Positions 35,468-43,128 of a DNA stretch of 43,148 nucleotides are shown here, piece by piece. The stretch is from NCBI GenBank assembly GCA_020831635.1, contig JAFIGC010000034.1:1-43148 (forward strand), read 5' to 3'. This stretch comes from Verrucomicrobiota bacterium (GTDB taxonomy: Bacteria; Verrucomicrobiota; Kiritimatiellia; SS1-B-03-39; UBA6053). The notes beneath the pieces are model-generated. The model searched no databases and was not told where the DNA came from. It saw nothing but the letters and a program-made list of their open reading frames with translations. Within the stretch, counting starts at the first letter, position 1; each line of letters begins with the position of its first letter. Made by a program: the position numbers and the translations under genes.

Positions 35468-36493
35468 ATGCCCATTGCCACCACCGAGCAATACAAACAA
35501 ATGCTGGTGAACGCCAAGAAAAACGGCTTCGCCTACCCCGCCATCAATATCGTGAATTTGGAAGGCATCAACGCCGCCCTTGAAGCGTTCACCGAATGTG
35601 GATGCGACGGAATGATTCAAGTTTCCACCGGCGGCGGCGCCCATGCCACCGGCGCGCTGGCCGACTCCGCCGAAGGCGCCATCGTCTTGGCCGAAGCCGC
35701 CCACCGCCTCGCGGAAAGGCACCCCGGTCTCGTGGTCCTGCACACCGACCACTGCATCAAGGAAAAAGTCGATCCGTTCATGATTCCCCTCATCGCGGAA
35801 TCCGAAAGCCGGGTCAAAAAAGGCCTCAAGCCCCTCTTTAACAGCCACATGTTCGACGGCTCCGCCCTTCCCTTGGAAGAAAACCTCGAAATCGGCCTCA
35901 AACTCGCCCGCCGCCTCCGCGACATCGGCATGTTCATCGAAGTCGAATCCGGCGTGGTCGGCGGTGAAGAAGACGGCATCGACAACTCCGACGTCAAAGC
36001 CGAAAAGCTCTACACCACCCCTGAGGACATGATTCTCGTCTACGAAACCCTCAAGGAAGTGGAAACCTTCATGTACGCGGCCACCTTCGGCAACGTGCAC
36101 GGCGTGTACAAGCCCGGCAACGTCAAACTCACCCCCAAAATTTTGCGCGACGGCCAAAAAGCGGTGCAGGAAAAATGCGGAACCGGCCCCAACCCCTTGG
36201 ACCTCGTCTTCCACGGCGGTTCCGGATCCGACCCCGCCGAAATCGCGGAAACCCTCGGCTACGGCGTCATCAAGATGAATGTCGACACCGACACCCAGTA
36301 CGCCTTCACCCGCCCCATCGCCGACCACATGTTCAAAAACTACGACGGCGTGTTGCGGATTGAAGGGGAAATGGGCAACAAGAAGGTCTACGACCCCCGC
36401 TCCTACCTCAAGGCCGGCGTCGAAAACATGAAAGAACGCATCAAACGCGCCGTGCGCGAACTGAATGCCGAAGGCCACAGCCTCAACGCATGA
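35468..36493 (+). CDS. fbaA: Class II fructose-bisphosphate aldolase
   Basis: The 341-residue enzyme starts at the ATG at 35468 with AAAGGA 8 nt upstream. Family landmarks are VLHTDHC (D94 catalytic, H95 zinc ligand), ESGVVGGEEDG, FGNVHGVYKPGN with the second zinc histidine, and VFHGGSGSD with the third. It cleaves fructose 1,6-bisphosphate in glycolysis and makes it in gluconeogenesis, in the cytoplasm. The length and motifs fit the FbaA-type class II subgroup. A 21-bp tandem repeat begins at its stop codon, followed by a strong terminator. Confidence 0.95.
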   Translation: MPIATTEQYKQMLVNAKKNGFAYPAINIVNLEGINAALEAFTECGCDGMIQVSTGGGAHATGALADSAEGAIVLAEAAHRLAERHPGLVVLHTDHCIKEKVDPFMIPLIAESESRVKKGLKPLFNSHMFDGSALPLEENLEIGLKLARRLRDIGMFIEVESGVVGGEEDGIDNSDVKAEKLYTTPEDMILVYETLKEVETFMYAATFGNVHGVYKPGNVKLTPKILRDGQKAVQEKCGTGPNPLDLVFHGGSGSDPAEIAETLGYGVIKMNVDTDTQYAFTRPIADHMFKNYDGVLRIEGEMGNKKVYDPRSYLKAGVENMKERIKRAVRELNAEGHSLNA

Positions 36494-36595
36494 CCATGCA
36501 TCACCACGCATGACCATAGCATGACAATGTATGACCATAGCATGACAATGTATGTCCATGTATGACCATAGCATCACAATGTATGACCATGCATG
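36488..36595 (+). repeat. 21-bp CATG-rich tandem repeat at the aldolase stop codon
   Basis: Units beginning ATGACCATAG occur at 36510-36530, 36531-36551 and 36562-36582 (the third with one change), with a 10-nt partial unit between the second and third and degenerate partial units at both ends. The array starts on the last codons of the aldolase gene and runs to the terminator. CATG or GCATGA words recur throughout. Confidence 0.85.
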
Positions 36596-36601
36596 CCCCC
36601 C

Positions 36602-36633
36602 AAAAAGCGGCCTCTTCGGAGGCCGCTTTTTTT
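36602..36633 (+). terminator. Rho-independent terminator after the aldolase gene
   Basis: An AAAAGCGGCCTC / GAGGCCGCTTTT stem with a TTCG tetraloop is followed by a T run. This is a textbook intrinsic terminator and also works in the reverse sense because of the A run before it. Confidence 0.93.
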
Positions 36634-36680
36634 ATGGCAATAAAGCGTGCTTTTCCCGCCCTGCCTGCTTGATTGCCCCC

Positions 36681-37208
36681 ATGAAACGGATGCATAAAAT
36701 AATCCTCGCGCTCGTGCTGGGGATCGTATTGCTTGCCGGATGCGGGGTACACCAAAAGACCCCGCATCCAAGCGGCAGACTCGAACTGCCGGAGGCGGGC
36801 TTTTCGTATGTGACCCCGGACGGCTGGTATCGGACCAAACTCATGGGCATCGACCACATCATTGTTTCCGGCCCGGCGGATTACGGCATTGAGCCGAATC
36901 TCTTTGTGCGCTTTGTCAAACCCGCCTCCGACAAAAGCATGAAGGAAGAAATGCTGGAAATCTACAAGCAGAATCAAAACGAATACGAGGTCGAACAAGA
37001 GGAAGATTTCGCGACGGACGCCGGCCTGCAAGGCACCAAAATCACCGCCCGGCACACATCCAAAGACGCCCTGCCCCTCGCCAAGTTTCATTACGTCTTT
37101 CAGGATGGCGACCGCCTCATCGGCATCACCGCAACCTGCGCATCTCCCAGGAAAGAGCGCTACGAGCCCATTTTCGATGCGGCCATGAAGTCGTTGCAAA
37201 TTGAGTGA
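36681..37208 (+). CDS. Putative lipoprotein
   Basis: The ATG at 36681 opens a lipoprotein signal peptide (MKRMHKIILALVLGIVLLAGC) with a clean lipobox LLAGC, cysteine at residue 21. The mature part (about 155 residues) is an alpha/beta domain with no motif I recognise: ELPEAGFSYVTPDGWY, ISGPADYGIEPNLFVRF, and a late AAMKSLQIE helix. Its outline resembles PsbP/MOG1-like lipoproteins, in which a GFSY-x-x-P-x-GW start and a final pair of strands are common, but this is only a suggestion. It lies between the aldolase terminator and a REP array. Confidence 0.75.
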   Translation: MKRMHKIILALVLGIVLLAGCGVHQKTPHPSGRLELPEAGFSYVTPDGWYRTKLMGIDHIIVSGPADYGIEPNLFVRFVKPASDKSMKEEMLEIYKQNQNEYEVEQEEDFATDAGLQGTKITARHTSKDALPLAKFHYVFQDGDRLIGITATCASPRKERYEPIFDAAMKSLQIE

Positions 37209-37246
37209 ACGGATGGATCATCCTGAAATCGCATGGGTACCAGGAA

Positions 37247-37268
37247 GAGTGGCATCCCGTTGGGATGC
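37247..37268 (+). repeat. REP-like hairpin family 1, forward copy
   Basis: GAGTGGCATCCCGTTGGGAT followed by GC: a GAGTG head and a hairpin CATCCC-GTT-GGGATG. See the array note under findings. Confidence 0.8.
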
Positions 37269-37287
37269 GCTTTCGGGGGGGCGCGGT

Positions 37288-37306
37288 CCAGGGGTTTCAC
37301 CCCTGG
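37288..37306. repeat. REP-like hairpin, CCAGGGGT-TTC-ACCCCTGG
   Basis: A perfect 8-bp stem with a three-base loop lies between the two forward family 1 copies. Confidence 0.8.
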
Positions 37307-37311
37307 CTGAT

Positions 37312-37333
37312 GAGTGGCATCCCGTTGGGATGC
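37312..37333 (+). repeat. REP-like hairpin family 1, forward copy
   Basis: This is an exact repeat of the 22-nt unit at 37247. Confidence 0.8.
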
Positions 37334-37363
37334 AAGTTCCTGGATGCAAACCCATTCCCGATT

Positions 37364-37384
37364 GACCCCAACGGGGTCCCACTC
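37364..37384 (-). repeat. REP-like hairpin family 1, inverted copy
   Basis: Read on the minus strand it is GAGTGG, then the hairpin GACCCC-GTT-GGGGTC. The stem differs from the forward copies by compensating changes. Confidence 0.8.
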
Positions 37385-37433
37385 GTCAGCCCGGCGGCAA
37401 CGCCCCGGGAAACGTATCCCAATCCCATTTGAC

Positions 37434-37454
37434 GACCCCAACGGGGTCGCACTC
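37434..37454 (-). repeat. REP-like hairpin family 1, inverted copy
   Basis: Read on the minus strand it is GAGTGC, then GACCCC-GTT-GGGGTC. It forms the right end of the array, just after the stop of the next PEP-CTERM gene. Confidence 0.8.
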
Positions 37455-37490
37455 CTCTTCGGGGGCAGAGAAGAAACGCCGGATGGTCGC

Positions 37491-38408
37491 TTACTTCCGG
37501 CGGCGGAAGATCGCCAGAGTACCCATGGCGATGACCAACAACATCAAGGTCCCTGGCTCGGGGATGGGCGCGACCGACTCAAAACTGAAGCCCAGACGGG
37601 CTTCATCGAAAATAAACGAAGGGTCCTGCACACTGTTGCCCGTTTCTCCCCGCAGGATAAGGGCGTTGAGGTTGTGTCCCCCAAAATGATCGGCGGCAAA
37701 AGTGTAGTCGGCGGTGCCGGGGTTGGTCAGGCTCGCGGGATTGGCCCACACCTGAACGGTTCGATTGCCTTGCCCTCCATCGTGAAATCGGGCAATGACC
37801 AGGTGCGTGGTATCGGCGGCAAAGACATCAGTGCTTGTGCCAAAGGTATTGCCTGTACCCGCAACGAGGTTGCCGGATGCGTTAAAGCCGAAAAAATGTT
37901 CCCGGGGTCCTCCGGTTTGGCTGCTACCGACCTGCCAGCGCATGGAGCCTGCGGTGCCCGGAGAAAACTGAAGCAGACCGCTCATATAAAAGGTGTCTCC
38001 GAGCCCGCCTGTAGTGGGGATCGCATTACGTCTTACTCCCTTGGTTTGGCCGCCGGAGGCGCTGCCGGAGCGGAAAATCTCCAAGGCGCCCGCGGTGGTG
38101 ATCAAAGACTCGGTCCCTGTCTGGTTGGTCCAAGTGAGGCCGGTGCTGTTGACGCGGGGGTAGACGCTCGCCGCCACACTATCTTGGTTGACCCAAGCAT
38201 TTTCCGTACTGAAGCCGAGCCGATCCGGGGCCTGACCGTGGAGGGCGTCATTGTTTGTTCCATTCGTGGATGCGGGTTCGGATTGGTATTCATTTGCGGC
38301 GGGAAATTCGCCCCCGGCGAGAAAACCATCGTAGGCCAACAAGCTGGCGGAAGCTTGGGCGGCGACCATGAGGACGGCGAGGGATGGAATAAAGGGCTTT
38401 AATTTCAT
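37491..38408 (-). CDS. PEP-CTERM protein, LamG/concanavalin-like
   Basis: The ATG at 38408 starts a signal peptide ending ASAS (about residues 1-21). The mature part (LLAYDGFLAGGEFP opening, beta-rich, with a late ALILRGETGN and a FIFDEARLGFSF strand) resembles the LamG-like PEP-CTERM proteins common in Verrucomicrobia. The C-terminus is IPEPGT, a hydrophobic helix and AIFRRRK. It shares that tail almost exactly with the genes at 39200 and 41860. A 44-bp element shared with the other PEP-CTERM/AraC intergenic region lies 89 bp upstream. 305 residues. Confidence 0.87.
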   Translation of the reverse strand: MKLKPFIPSLAVLMVAAQASASLLAYDGFLAGGEFPAANEYQSEPASTNGTNNDALHGQAPDRLGFSTENAWVNQDSVAASVYPRVNSTGLTWTNQTGTESLITTAGALEIFRSGSASGGQTKGVRRNAIPTTGGLGDTFYMSGLLQFSPGTAGSMRWQVGSSQTGGPREHFFGFNASGNLVAGTGNTFGTSTDVFAADTTHLVIARFHDGGQGNRTVQVWANPASLTNPGTADYTFAADHFGGHNLNALILRGETGNSVQDPSFIFDEARLGFSFESVAPIPEPGTLMLLVIAMGTLAIFRRRK

Positions 38409-38496
38409 GGTTTGTCTCTTGGATCGGAAAAGTATGTGTAACTACTTGATTTTCCCATAAAGACGGTTGCACGGCAAGGGGAGAAATTTGATTAAA

Positions 38497-38540
38497 TTAC
38501 GCATATTTTTGATCAAACCGCGCATTTCGGTTTGATTTTG
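38497..38540 (-). promoter_or_regulatory. Shared 44-bp AraC-type operator candidate, copy 1
   Basis: This block matches 40184-40227 at 39 of 44 positions with no gap. Read toward the PEP-CTERM gene it holds two ATGCG-type words 21 bp apart, and a TCAAACCG/CGGTTTGA inverted pair. Direct repeats at two helical turns are typical of AraC-family sites. It is 89 bp upstream of the PEP-CTERM start. Confidence 0.7.
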
Positions 38541-39136
38541 TGGTTTTTGTTTCCTTCTGTTCAAACCACGATGAAATTGAACAGAAGCACGCGAAGGGAG
38601 CGAAGGAATTTTCCATGCAGCCAAGAGGGTGTGCGGAATACGGAGTTCCCAAAGCGGCAGCTCCGTTCGTCCCTCACTGCGCTACCGCACTCCAAAGACG
38701 CTTCGCGTCCGCGCGTGGAGAGTTGTAGCGGCATCCTTGTGTTGGCGCGGTTCGGAAAGAAGCGGTCATTCGACAAAGTGCCCCCGCCTCAGAAAGTGCG
38801 GGGACGCGAAGCGTCTTTGGAGTGCGCGTACCTTCAGGTACCTCTTTTTGAACGACATCCCTCATTCCGCAATCCGAAATCACGATGGGGTTGAAACCCC
38901 CAGGTCCTTCAGGCGACGCTACGCGGCGCACTCAACCTGCTGTTTCCCGCTCCGTGGATTGAAATCCACGGCTATGCGTGGGCCTGTCGCTACGCGACAC
39001 AAGAACATCAGTAAACTTGTGGTCAGTTTCTAAAAATTGCCCCTCCAAATTGAGTTCTGGAGCCCGTCGACCCCCGCACCCTAAAACGGCAGCAAAAGCG
39101 ACCGCACTCCGAAGGCGCTTCGCGCATCCAGCAATC
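38541..39136. repeat. Gene-free stretch packed with REP-like hairpins and shuffled repeats
   Basis: No credible gene is seen. It holds an 11-bp inverted repeat CTTCTGTTCAA/TTGAACAGAAG (38554 onward), a 60-nt block (38651-38710) repeated at 41400, an inverted hairpin copy GACGC-GAA-GCGTC with TTTGGAGTGCG (38803-38826), GGGGTT-GA-AACCCC (near 38887), CCGTGGATT-GA-AATCCACGG (38952-38971), TGTCGC-TAC-GCGACA (38985-38999), and a degenerate copy of the 60-nt block near 39085-39130. Confidence 0.75.
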
Positions 39137-39174
39137 AAAAAAAGCGCGGGCTTCCGAGATCGGAAACCCGCGCG
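39137..39174 (-). terminator. Rho-independent terminator of the PEP-CTERM gene
   Basis: On the minus strand a GCGCGGG-rich stem (with TTCC/GGAA inner pairs around GATC) is followed by seven T. It lies 26 nt after the stop of the gene at 39200. Confidence 0.9.
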
Positions 39175-39199
39175 TAGAGGAATCGGGAATTGGCACTAC

Positions 39200-40078
39200 T
39201 TACTTCCGGCGGCGGAAAATCGCCAGGGTACCCAAAGCGATGCCCAAAAGCACCAGGGTGCCGGGTTCGGGGATGGCGACGATGTCACTGAGGGACTGGC
39301 TTATTACGATTTCATCTGTCGTGACCGATCCACCTTCACTCAAGGTATTTGAGAATCTCAAAGTATTAAATGGCAATGGATTGCTTCCCCCATCAAAAAA
39401 GCGGAGGATACCCCAGCCACTTCCATCCGCCGTGCCCAAATTGGCGAGTGTGGGATTGGGGTCGGCAGTAATCTCGGGGTTCACCCATATATCGTAACGT
39501 TCAAAAAATGCACTGTTCGGATTGCCTTCGCTCTGCTGATAGGCCCTTAAAACAATCAGATGCGTTTCGTCAGCCGCAAGATTGGAATTGAACACAGTGG
39601 CAGATCCTCCATTTGGCGTGAAGGAAAAGGCCCCTGTACTGTGATTGATGCTAAAAACAGATGGACGATTTTTCTCATTCGTAAAGGTCAGCGTGCTGTC
39701 AGCGGTAGCCCCTCCAGAATAACTCACCAAAAATGAGAGAAAATAATCATCGGTATTGTCCATCACGTAATTCAGCCCTCTGGTGAGGGTTTTCGCATGT
39801 GACCCACCAGAAGCGCGAAAATGCTCCAGAGATCCGTTGCTCGTGGGGGCATAATTCTCGTAGCTCAACCCGCTGGACCGTGGGACATAATCAACCACGC
39901 CTGCTGCCATGCCGCCTGTCTGAGACCAATTCCCGGTGAAACCTGTTTTGGCAGGACCTTGGCCTACAATGGTTGTATCTACCGTATAGCCTGAAAACCC
40001 TTCATACACCAACAAGTCCGCATGGGCCTGATGCACGAAGAGGGCGGCGATGAAGAAGGGTAAGGTCTGTATTTTCAT
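39200..40078 (-). CDS. PEP-CTERM protein, LamG/concanavalin-like
   Basis: The ATG at 40078 has AGGAG 7-8 nt upstream and starts a signal peptide ending QAHA. The 292-residue protein has a LLVYEGFSGY opening, a beta-rich LamG-like body (LSYENYAPTSNGS, YDIWVNPEIT) and the tail IPEPGT ... AIFRRRK. It is a paralogue of the gene at 37491. The divergent AraC-type gene starts 175 bp away, and a 44-bp shared element lies between. A strong terminator follows the stop. Confidence 0.88.
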   Translation of the reverse strand: MKIQTLPFFIAALFVHQAHADLLVYEGFSGYTVDTTIVGQGPAKTGFTGNWSQTGGMAAGVVDYVPRSSGLSYENYAPTSNGSLEHFRASGGSHAKTLTRGLNYVMDNTDDYFLSFLVSYSGGATADSTLTFTNEKNRPSVFSINHSTGAFSFTPNGGSATVFNSNLAADETHLIVLRAYQQSEGNPNSAFFERYDIWVNPEITADPNPTLANLGTADGSGWGILRFFDGGSNPLPFNTLRFSNTLSEGGSVTTDEIVISQSLSDIVAIPEPGTLVLLGIALGTLAIFRRRK

Positions 40079-40183
40079 AATTTGTCTCCTGAGAAGTGGG
40101 TTAAGGTTCAGGTATCGTCATGATTGACCTCATCAGTTTGCCACAAAATGAGGGCAGGCGGCAAGAGCAGGTGCTTGTTAGAT

Positions 40184-40227
40184 TTACGCAAAGTTTTGCT
40201 CAAACCGCGCATTTCGACTTGATTTTG
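40184..40227 (-). promoter_or_regulatory. Shared 44-bp AraC-type operator candidate, copy 2
   Basis: This copy is 106 bp upstream of the PEP-CTERM start and only 27 bp before the AraC-type gene on the other strand. A regulator bound here could act on both promoters. The 21-bp spacing of ATGCG and TTGCG words is kept; one arm of the inverted pair is changed (TCAAGTCG). Confidence 0.7.
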
Positions 40228-40253
40228 AGCGGAAATTGGGCATGTGTGGATGA

Positions 40254-41153
40254 ATGACGGACGCATACGAACCACGATCACCGGTATTGCGGCAGGCGGA
40301 TTGGGCCTCGCTGACCTTTTCCCTGCAATGGGTGTATGAGAGTGAAGTCCCCTTCGACGGGCGGGGTCCCCGATCCAATCCGGATTTGGCGGCTTGGTTG
40401 TTGCTGCACGGCACGGCATCCGTGCGGGTGGATGGGCAGCGTCCGGTGGATGCGAACGCGGGAGATTGGCTGTTTCTTCCGGCGGGTGACCGGATTCAGG
40501 ATTTCTCTGAGGATGCCCGCATTTTGTCACTGTGCTGGCGGGCAAAATGGCCGGATGGCCGCAATCTTTTTGATCAGGGGTTGCCGATGGTGATTTCATC
40601 GGAGGCGCAACCCGAATTGACAACGGCGGCTCGAAAACTTCTTTTCTTTTCGGAAAGTCGCTTGCAGGACGTCCCCATGCCGACGTGGCGGTTACGGGCC
40701 TCGGCACGGTTGGACGGTGACGGGTTTTTTGAGGGGGAGATTCTCCTGCTGCAATGGATAAGAATGGTGATGGGGGGCTTGGCCGCTCGGGGCGTGGTGC
40801 CCTCGCTGCACGACATTCCGGATGACCGGGTCTTGCAGGCGCTGGAACACATCGAATTCCTGCCATTGCACCGGGCTCTGAGTGTGGAAAAGCTTGCCGG
40901 GAAAGTGGGCCTGAGCACCAGTCAATTGAACCGCCTTTTTTCCCGACATGTGGGCCACACCCCCAAGGCGCATCTGCATCTGCGCCGCATTTCCGAGGCC
41001 AAACACTTGCTGCAAAGCGGGGACATGCCCATCAAGGAAGTGTCCTTCCAACTGGGCTTCGCCTCTCAAAGCGCCTTCAGCCACTGGTTCACCAAAGAAG
41101 TGGGCTGCAATCCCAAAACCTACGCGCGAAGACCGTTGCCGCCGGTGGGGTGA
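40254..41153 (+). CDS. AraC-family transcription regulator
   Basis: The 299-residue protein has an N-terminal cupin-like sensor domain (about residues 20-100, with AWLLLHGTASVRVDG and AGDWLFLPAG) and a C-terminal double helix-turn-helix of the AraC type (about 200-295: LSVEKLAGKVGLSTSQLNRL, then IKEVSFQLGFASQSAFSHWF). The sensor domain suggests response to a small molecule, possibly a sugar. It is divergent from a PEP-CTERM gene and shares with it the 44-bp element, also present at a second PEP-CTERM gene, so it probably controls a small surface-protein regulon including itself. The start is an ATG at 40254. Confidence 0.88.
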   Translation: MTDAYEPRSPVLRQADWASLTFSLQWVYESEVPFDGRGPRSNPDLAAWLLLHGTASVRVDGQRPVDANAGDWLFLPAGDRIQDFSEDARILSLCWRAKWPDGRNLFDQGLPMVISSEAQPELTTAARKLLFFSESRLQDVPMPTWRLRASARLDGDGFFEGEILLLQWIRMVMGGLAARGVVPSLHDIPDDRVLQALEHIEFLPLHRALSVEKLAGKVGLSTSQLNRLFSRHVGHTPKAHLHLRRISEAKHLLQSGDMPIKEVSFQLGFASQSAFSHWFTKEVGCNPKTYARRPLPPVG

Positions 41154-41801
41154 GGGGAGTGCGGAGTGCGGAGTGCGTGCGCGGCGAAGCCGCTTTGGAG
41201 TGCGCGTAGCGAGTGCAACGAAGCTACCGCTTTCCGGAGCCTGAGAATTCTGCCGATGCGGTTGGCTGTTGAAGGTTGCCGCTTCACCCTTCGATGTTCA
41301 ACGCTCGCTTTCCCCAATAAGATCCGTGCCCATCCGTATCCGTGGTTATGGATATCAAAGTTCAATGTCCGGTGTCCATCCAAAGCCCCCCAAGGCCCGA
41401 AAGCGGCAGCTCCGTTCGTTCCTCACTGCGCTACCGCACTCCAAAGACGCTTCGCGTCCGGGAATTTGGAGCTGTTCAGGCATCAATAGCCAGGGACTCG
41501 GCAACAACCCGGACCAGCCATTGCTTTGCGAGCTTCGCTTCCTTCTGTTCAAATACGTTGCATTGGAACAGAAGTACACGAAGGGAGCGAAGGAATCCTT
41601 TTTCTCGCATCCACTCCGTGCCTTTGTGCCTCTGTGAGAGACAATCACCAATGATGAGTGCGGAGTGTGGAATGCCCCCTTCGCCCCTGCCGATGCGGAG
41701 ATCCTCCTATGCGCTCCGCTGCTTCGGCGGACACGGTCGGCGCTCCTGTACCCCGGAACCCCGTTTGGACCCTTCACTGGCTTCCTCCCTCGAGTCCATA
41801 A
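41154..41801. repeat. Gene-free stretch with REP-like and shuffled repeats
   Basis: It starts with a short tandem GGAGTGC stretch (41157-41177) and a hairpin GCGGC-GAA-GCCGC with CTTTGGAGTGCG (41181-41204). It then holds the second copy of the 60-nt block (41400-41459) and the second CTTCTGTTC/GAACAGAAG inverted repeat (near 41542-41573), here after the block rather than before it. I see no credible gene. Confidence 0.75.
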
Positions 41802-41838
41802 ACAAAAACCCCGCGCTTCCGAAGAAACGCGGGGTTTG
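41802..41838 (-). terminator. Rho-independent terminator of the PEP-CTERM gene
   Basis: On the minus strand an AACCCCGCG/CGCGGGGTT stem is followed by a T-rich stretch, just after the stop of the gene at 41860. Confidence 0.88.
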
Positions 41839-41859
41839 CAGAGGCTTTTCGGGTGGCGC

Positions 41860-43128
41860 TTACTTCCGGCGGCGGAAGATCGCCAGCGTACCGAGGGCGA
41901 TGCCCAAGAGCACCAAGGTGCCGGGTTCGGGGATGACCACCAGTTTCAGGCTGCCTTCTTCAAAGTAGGCAGATCGGCCATCGCCCAGGTCGTGGGCGTT
42001 TTCGACGCCCCAATTGTTCACCCCGGTAAAATTAATCCCCGAGCCATCGATGAGCGTAAACTCGCCGATGCCGCCGAATGTGTCCAAGCCAAGCAGGTCC
42101 GTCACCCAGAAGTCGTCAAAGCTGACTGAGGCGTTTCCCGTGTTTAGCGTGGAGAACGGATCAAACACAAACCGGGCGCCGGATTCAAAGAAGATGTCAC
42201 GGTTGATGGTGCCATTGCCCCCGAGGACACCGTCGGATTGCACCGTGACCGTGTTACCATCGTCGGTCAATACCCCGGTGACAAGCAGGGTTCCGTTTGC
42301 AACCGTGGTGGTGCCATTATAGATGTTGTTGGCGTTGGAGAGTTCGAGGGTTCCGCCGCCTGAGAGGGTTAGATCTGCGGGGTTTGTGGGTGTGAGGGAG
42401 TCTCCTTTGCGCACCTGGGCACTGATCTCCACGTAGGAACCATCGGCAATATCCATTTCCATGGAACGGGCCGGGCTGCTTGTGTTTCCAATCCAGAACT
42501 CATTCCCGCCGAAGGTGGTTTTGCCGGTGTTGGTGATCACCAGGGTGGTGGTGTCGCTGTTTTCGGTTTCAAATCGGAACCCTCCATTCAGGGTGAGGTC
42601 TTCGCTCCCGGAAATCTCGGGATTTTGAAAAGCCTGGGATCCATCGATCGAGGTGACTCGAACAAGGTTGTCAATGGTGGCTCCACCCGAACCAGCCCGC
42701 AATTGGCTGTCGGCGTAGGCCTGCCATTCGATGACCTCAGCCGTGGGAAGATCAAAATCATTGCGAAGCTCCAACACGCCGCCACGGTGGGTGATGGCAC
42801 TCGAATGGCTGGCATCAATGAGCCCCCCGAGGGATAAGACGCCCGTAAACCCGATACCGGTACGAATTTCGCTGCCGCGGGTGTCGTCCGTACGGGAATA
42901 TCCATTGATCCATACGTTGCCTTCATTCACCACGTTTAAAAAACGTCCGTCATTTCCCGTGGTGTTTGAGCGAAACCCGCCATTAAAGTTCAAGGTGCCG
43001 CCCATCGGATCCACATTGCGGGGACCATTGTGACTGAACGAACGGTGTGGGAAAACCAAGTTTAAGCAACGACGTAAAATCGGGGTGGGGATACTTTTCT
43101 TGCTGCACATGCAGTCCTGATTTTTCAT
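41860..43128 (-). CDS. PEP-CTERM autotransporter-type repeat protein without clear signal peptide
   Basis: The body has beta-helix rungs (GGTLELSNANNIYNGTTTVA, GGNGTINRDIFFESGARF) and the cassette-like tail IPEPGT ... AIFRRRK. The N-terminus is odd: MKNQDCMCSKKSIPTP then a basic, arginine-rich stretch, with no hydrophobic core for secretion. I chose the ATG at 43128 with a GGAAGGG-type site upstream; ATG 43134 and GTG 43146 are also possible, and the frame stays open to the window edge, so the 5' end may be incomplete or recombined. As written it is 422 residues. Confidence 0.75.
   Translation of the reverse strand: MKNQDCMCSKKSIPTPILRRCLNLVFPHRSFSHNGPRNVDPMGGTLNFNGGFRSNTTGNDGRFLNVVNEGNVWINGYSRTDDTRGSEIRTGIGFTGVLSLGGLIDASHSSAITHRGGVLELRNDFDLPTAEVIEWQAYADSQLRAGSGGATIDNLVRVTSIDGSQAFQNPEISGSEDLTLNGGFRFETENSDTTTLVITNTGKTTFGGNEFWIGNTSSPARSMEMDIADGSYVEISAQVRKGDSLTPTNPADLTLSGGGTLELSNANNIYNGTTTVANGTLLVTGVLTDDGNTVTVQSDGVLGGNGTINRDIFFESGARFVFDPFSTLNTGNASVSFDDFWVTDLLGLDTFGGIGEFTLIDGSGINFTGVNNWGVENAHDLGDGRSAYFEEGSLKLVVIPEPGTLVLLGIALGTLAIFRRRK

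Noticed and set aside
35453-36577. 374-codon minus-strand open frame opposite the aldolase
   Set aside because: It is antisense to a clear class II aldolase and is valine/glycine/phenylalanine-rich nonsense.
36488-36595. CRISPR array
   Set aside because: The 21-bp repeats are head to tail with no spacers.
40108-40866. 252-codon minus-strand open frame opposite the AraC-type gene
   Set aside because: Proline/arginine-rich shadow translation; the AraC-type protein on the plus strand is convincing.
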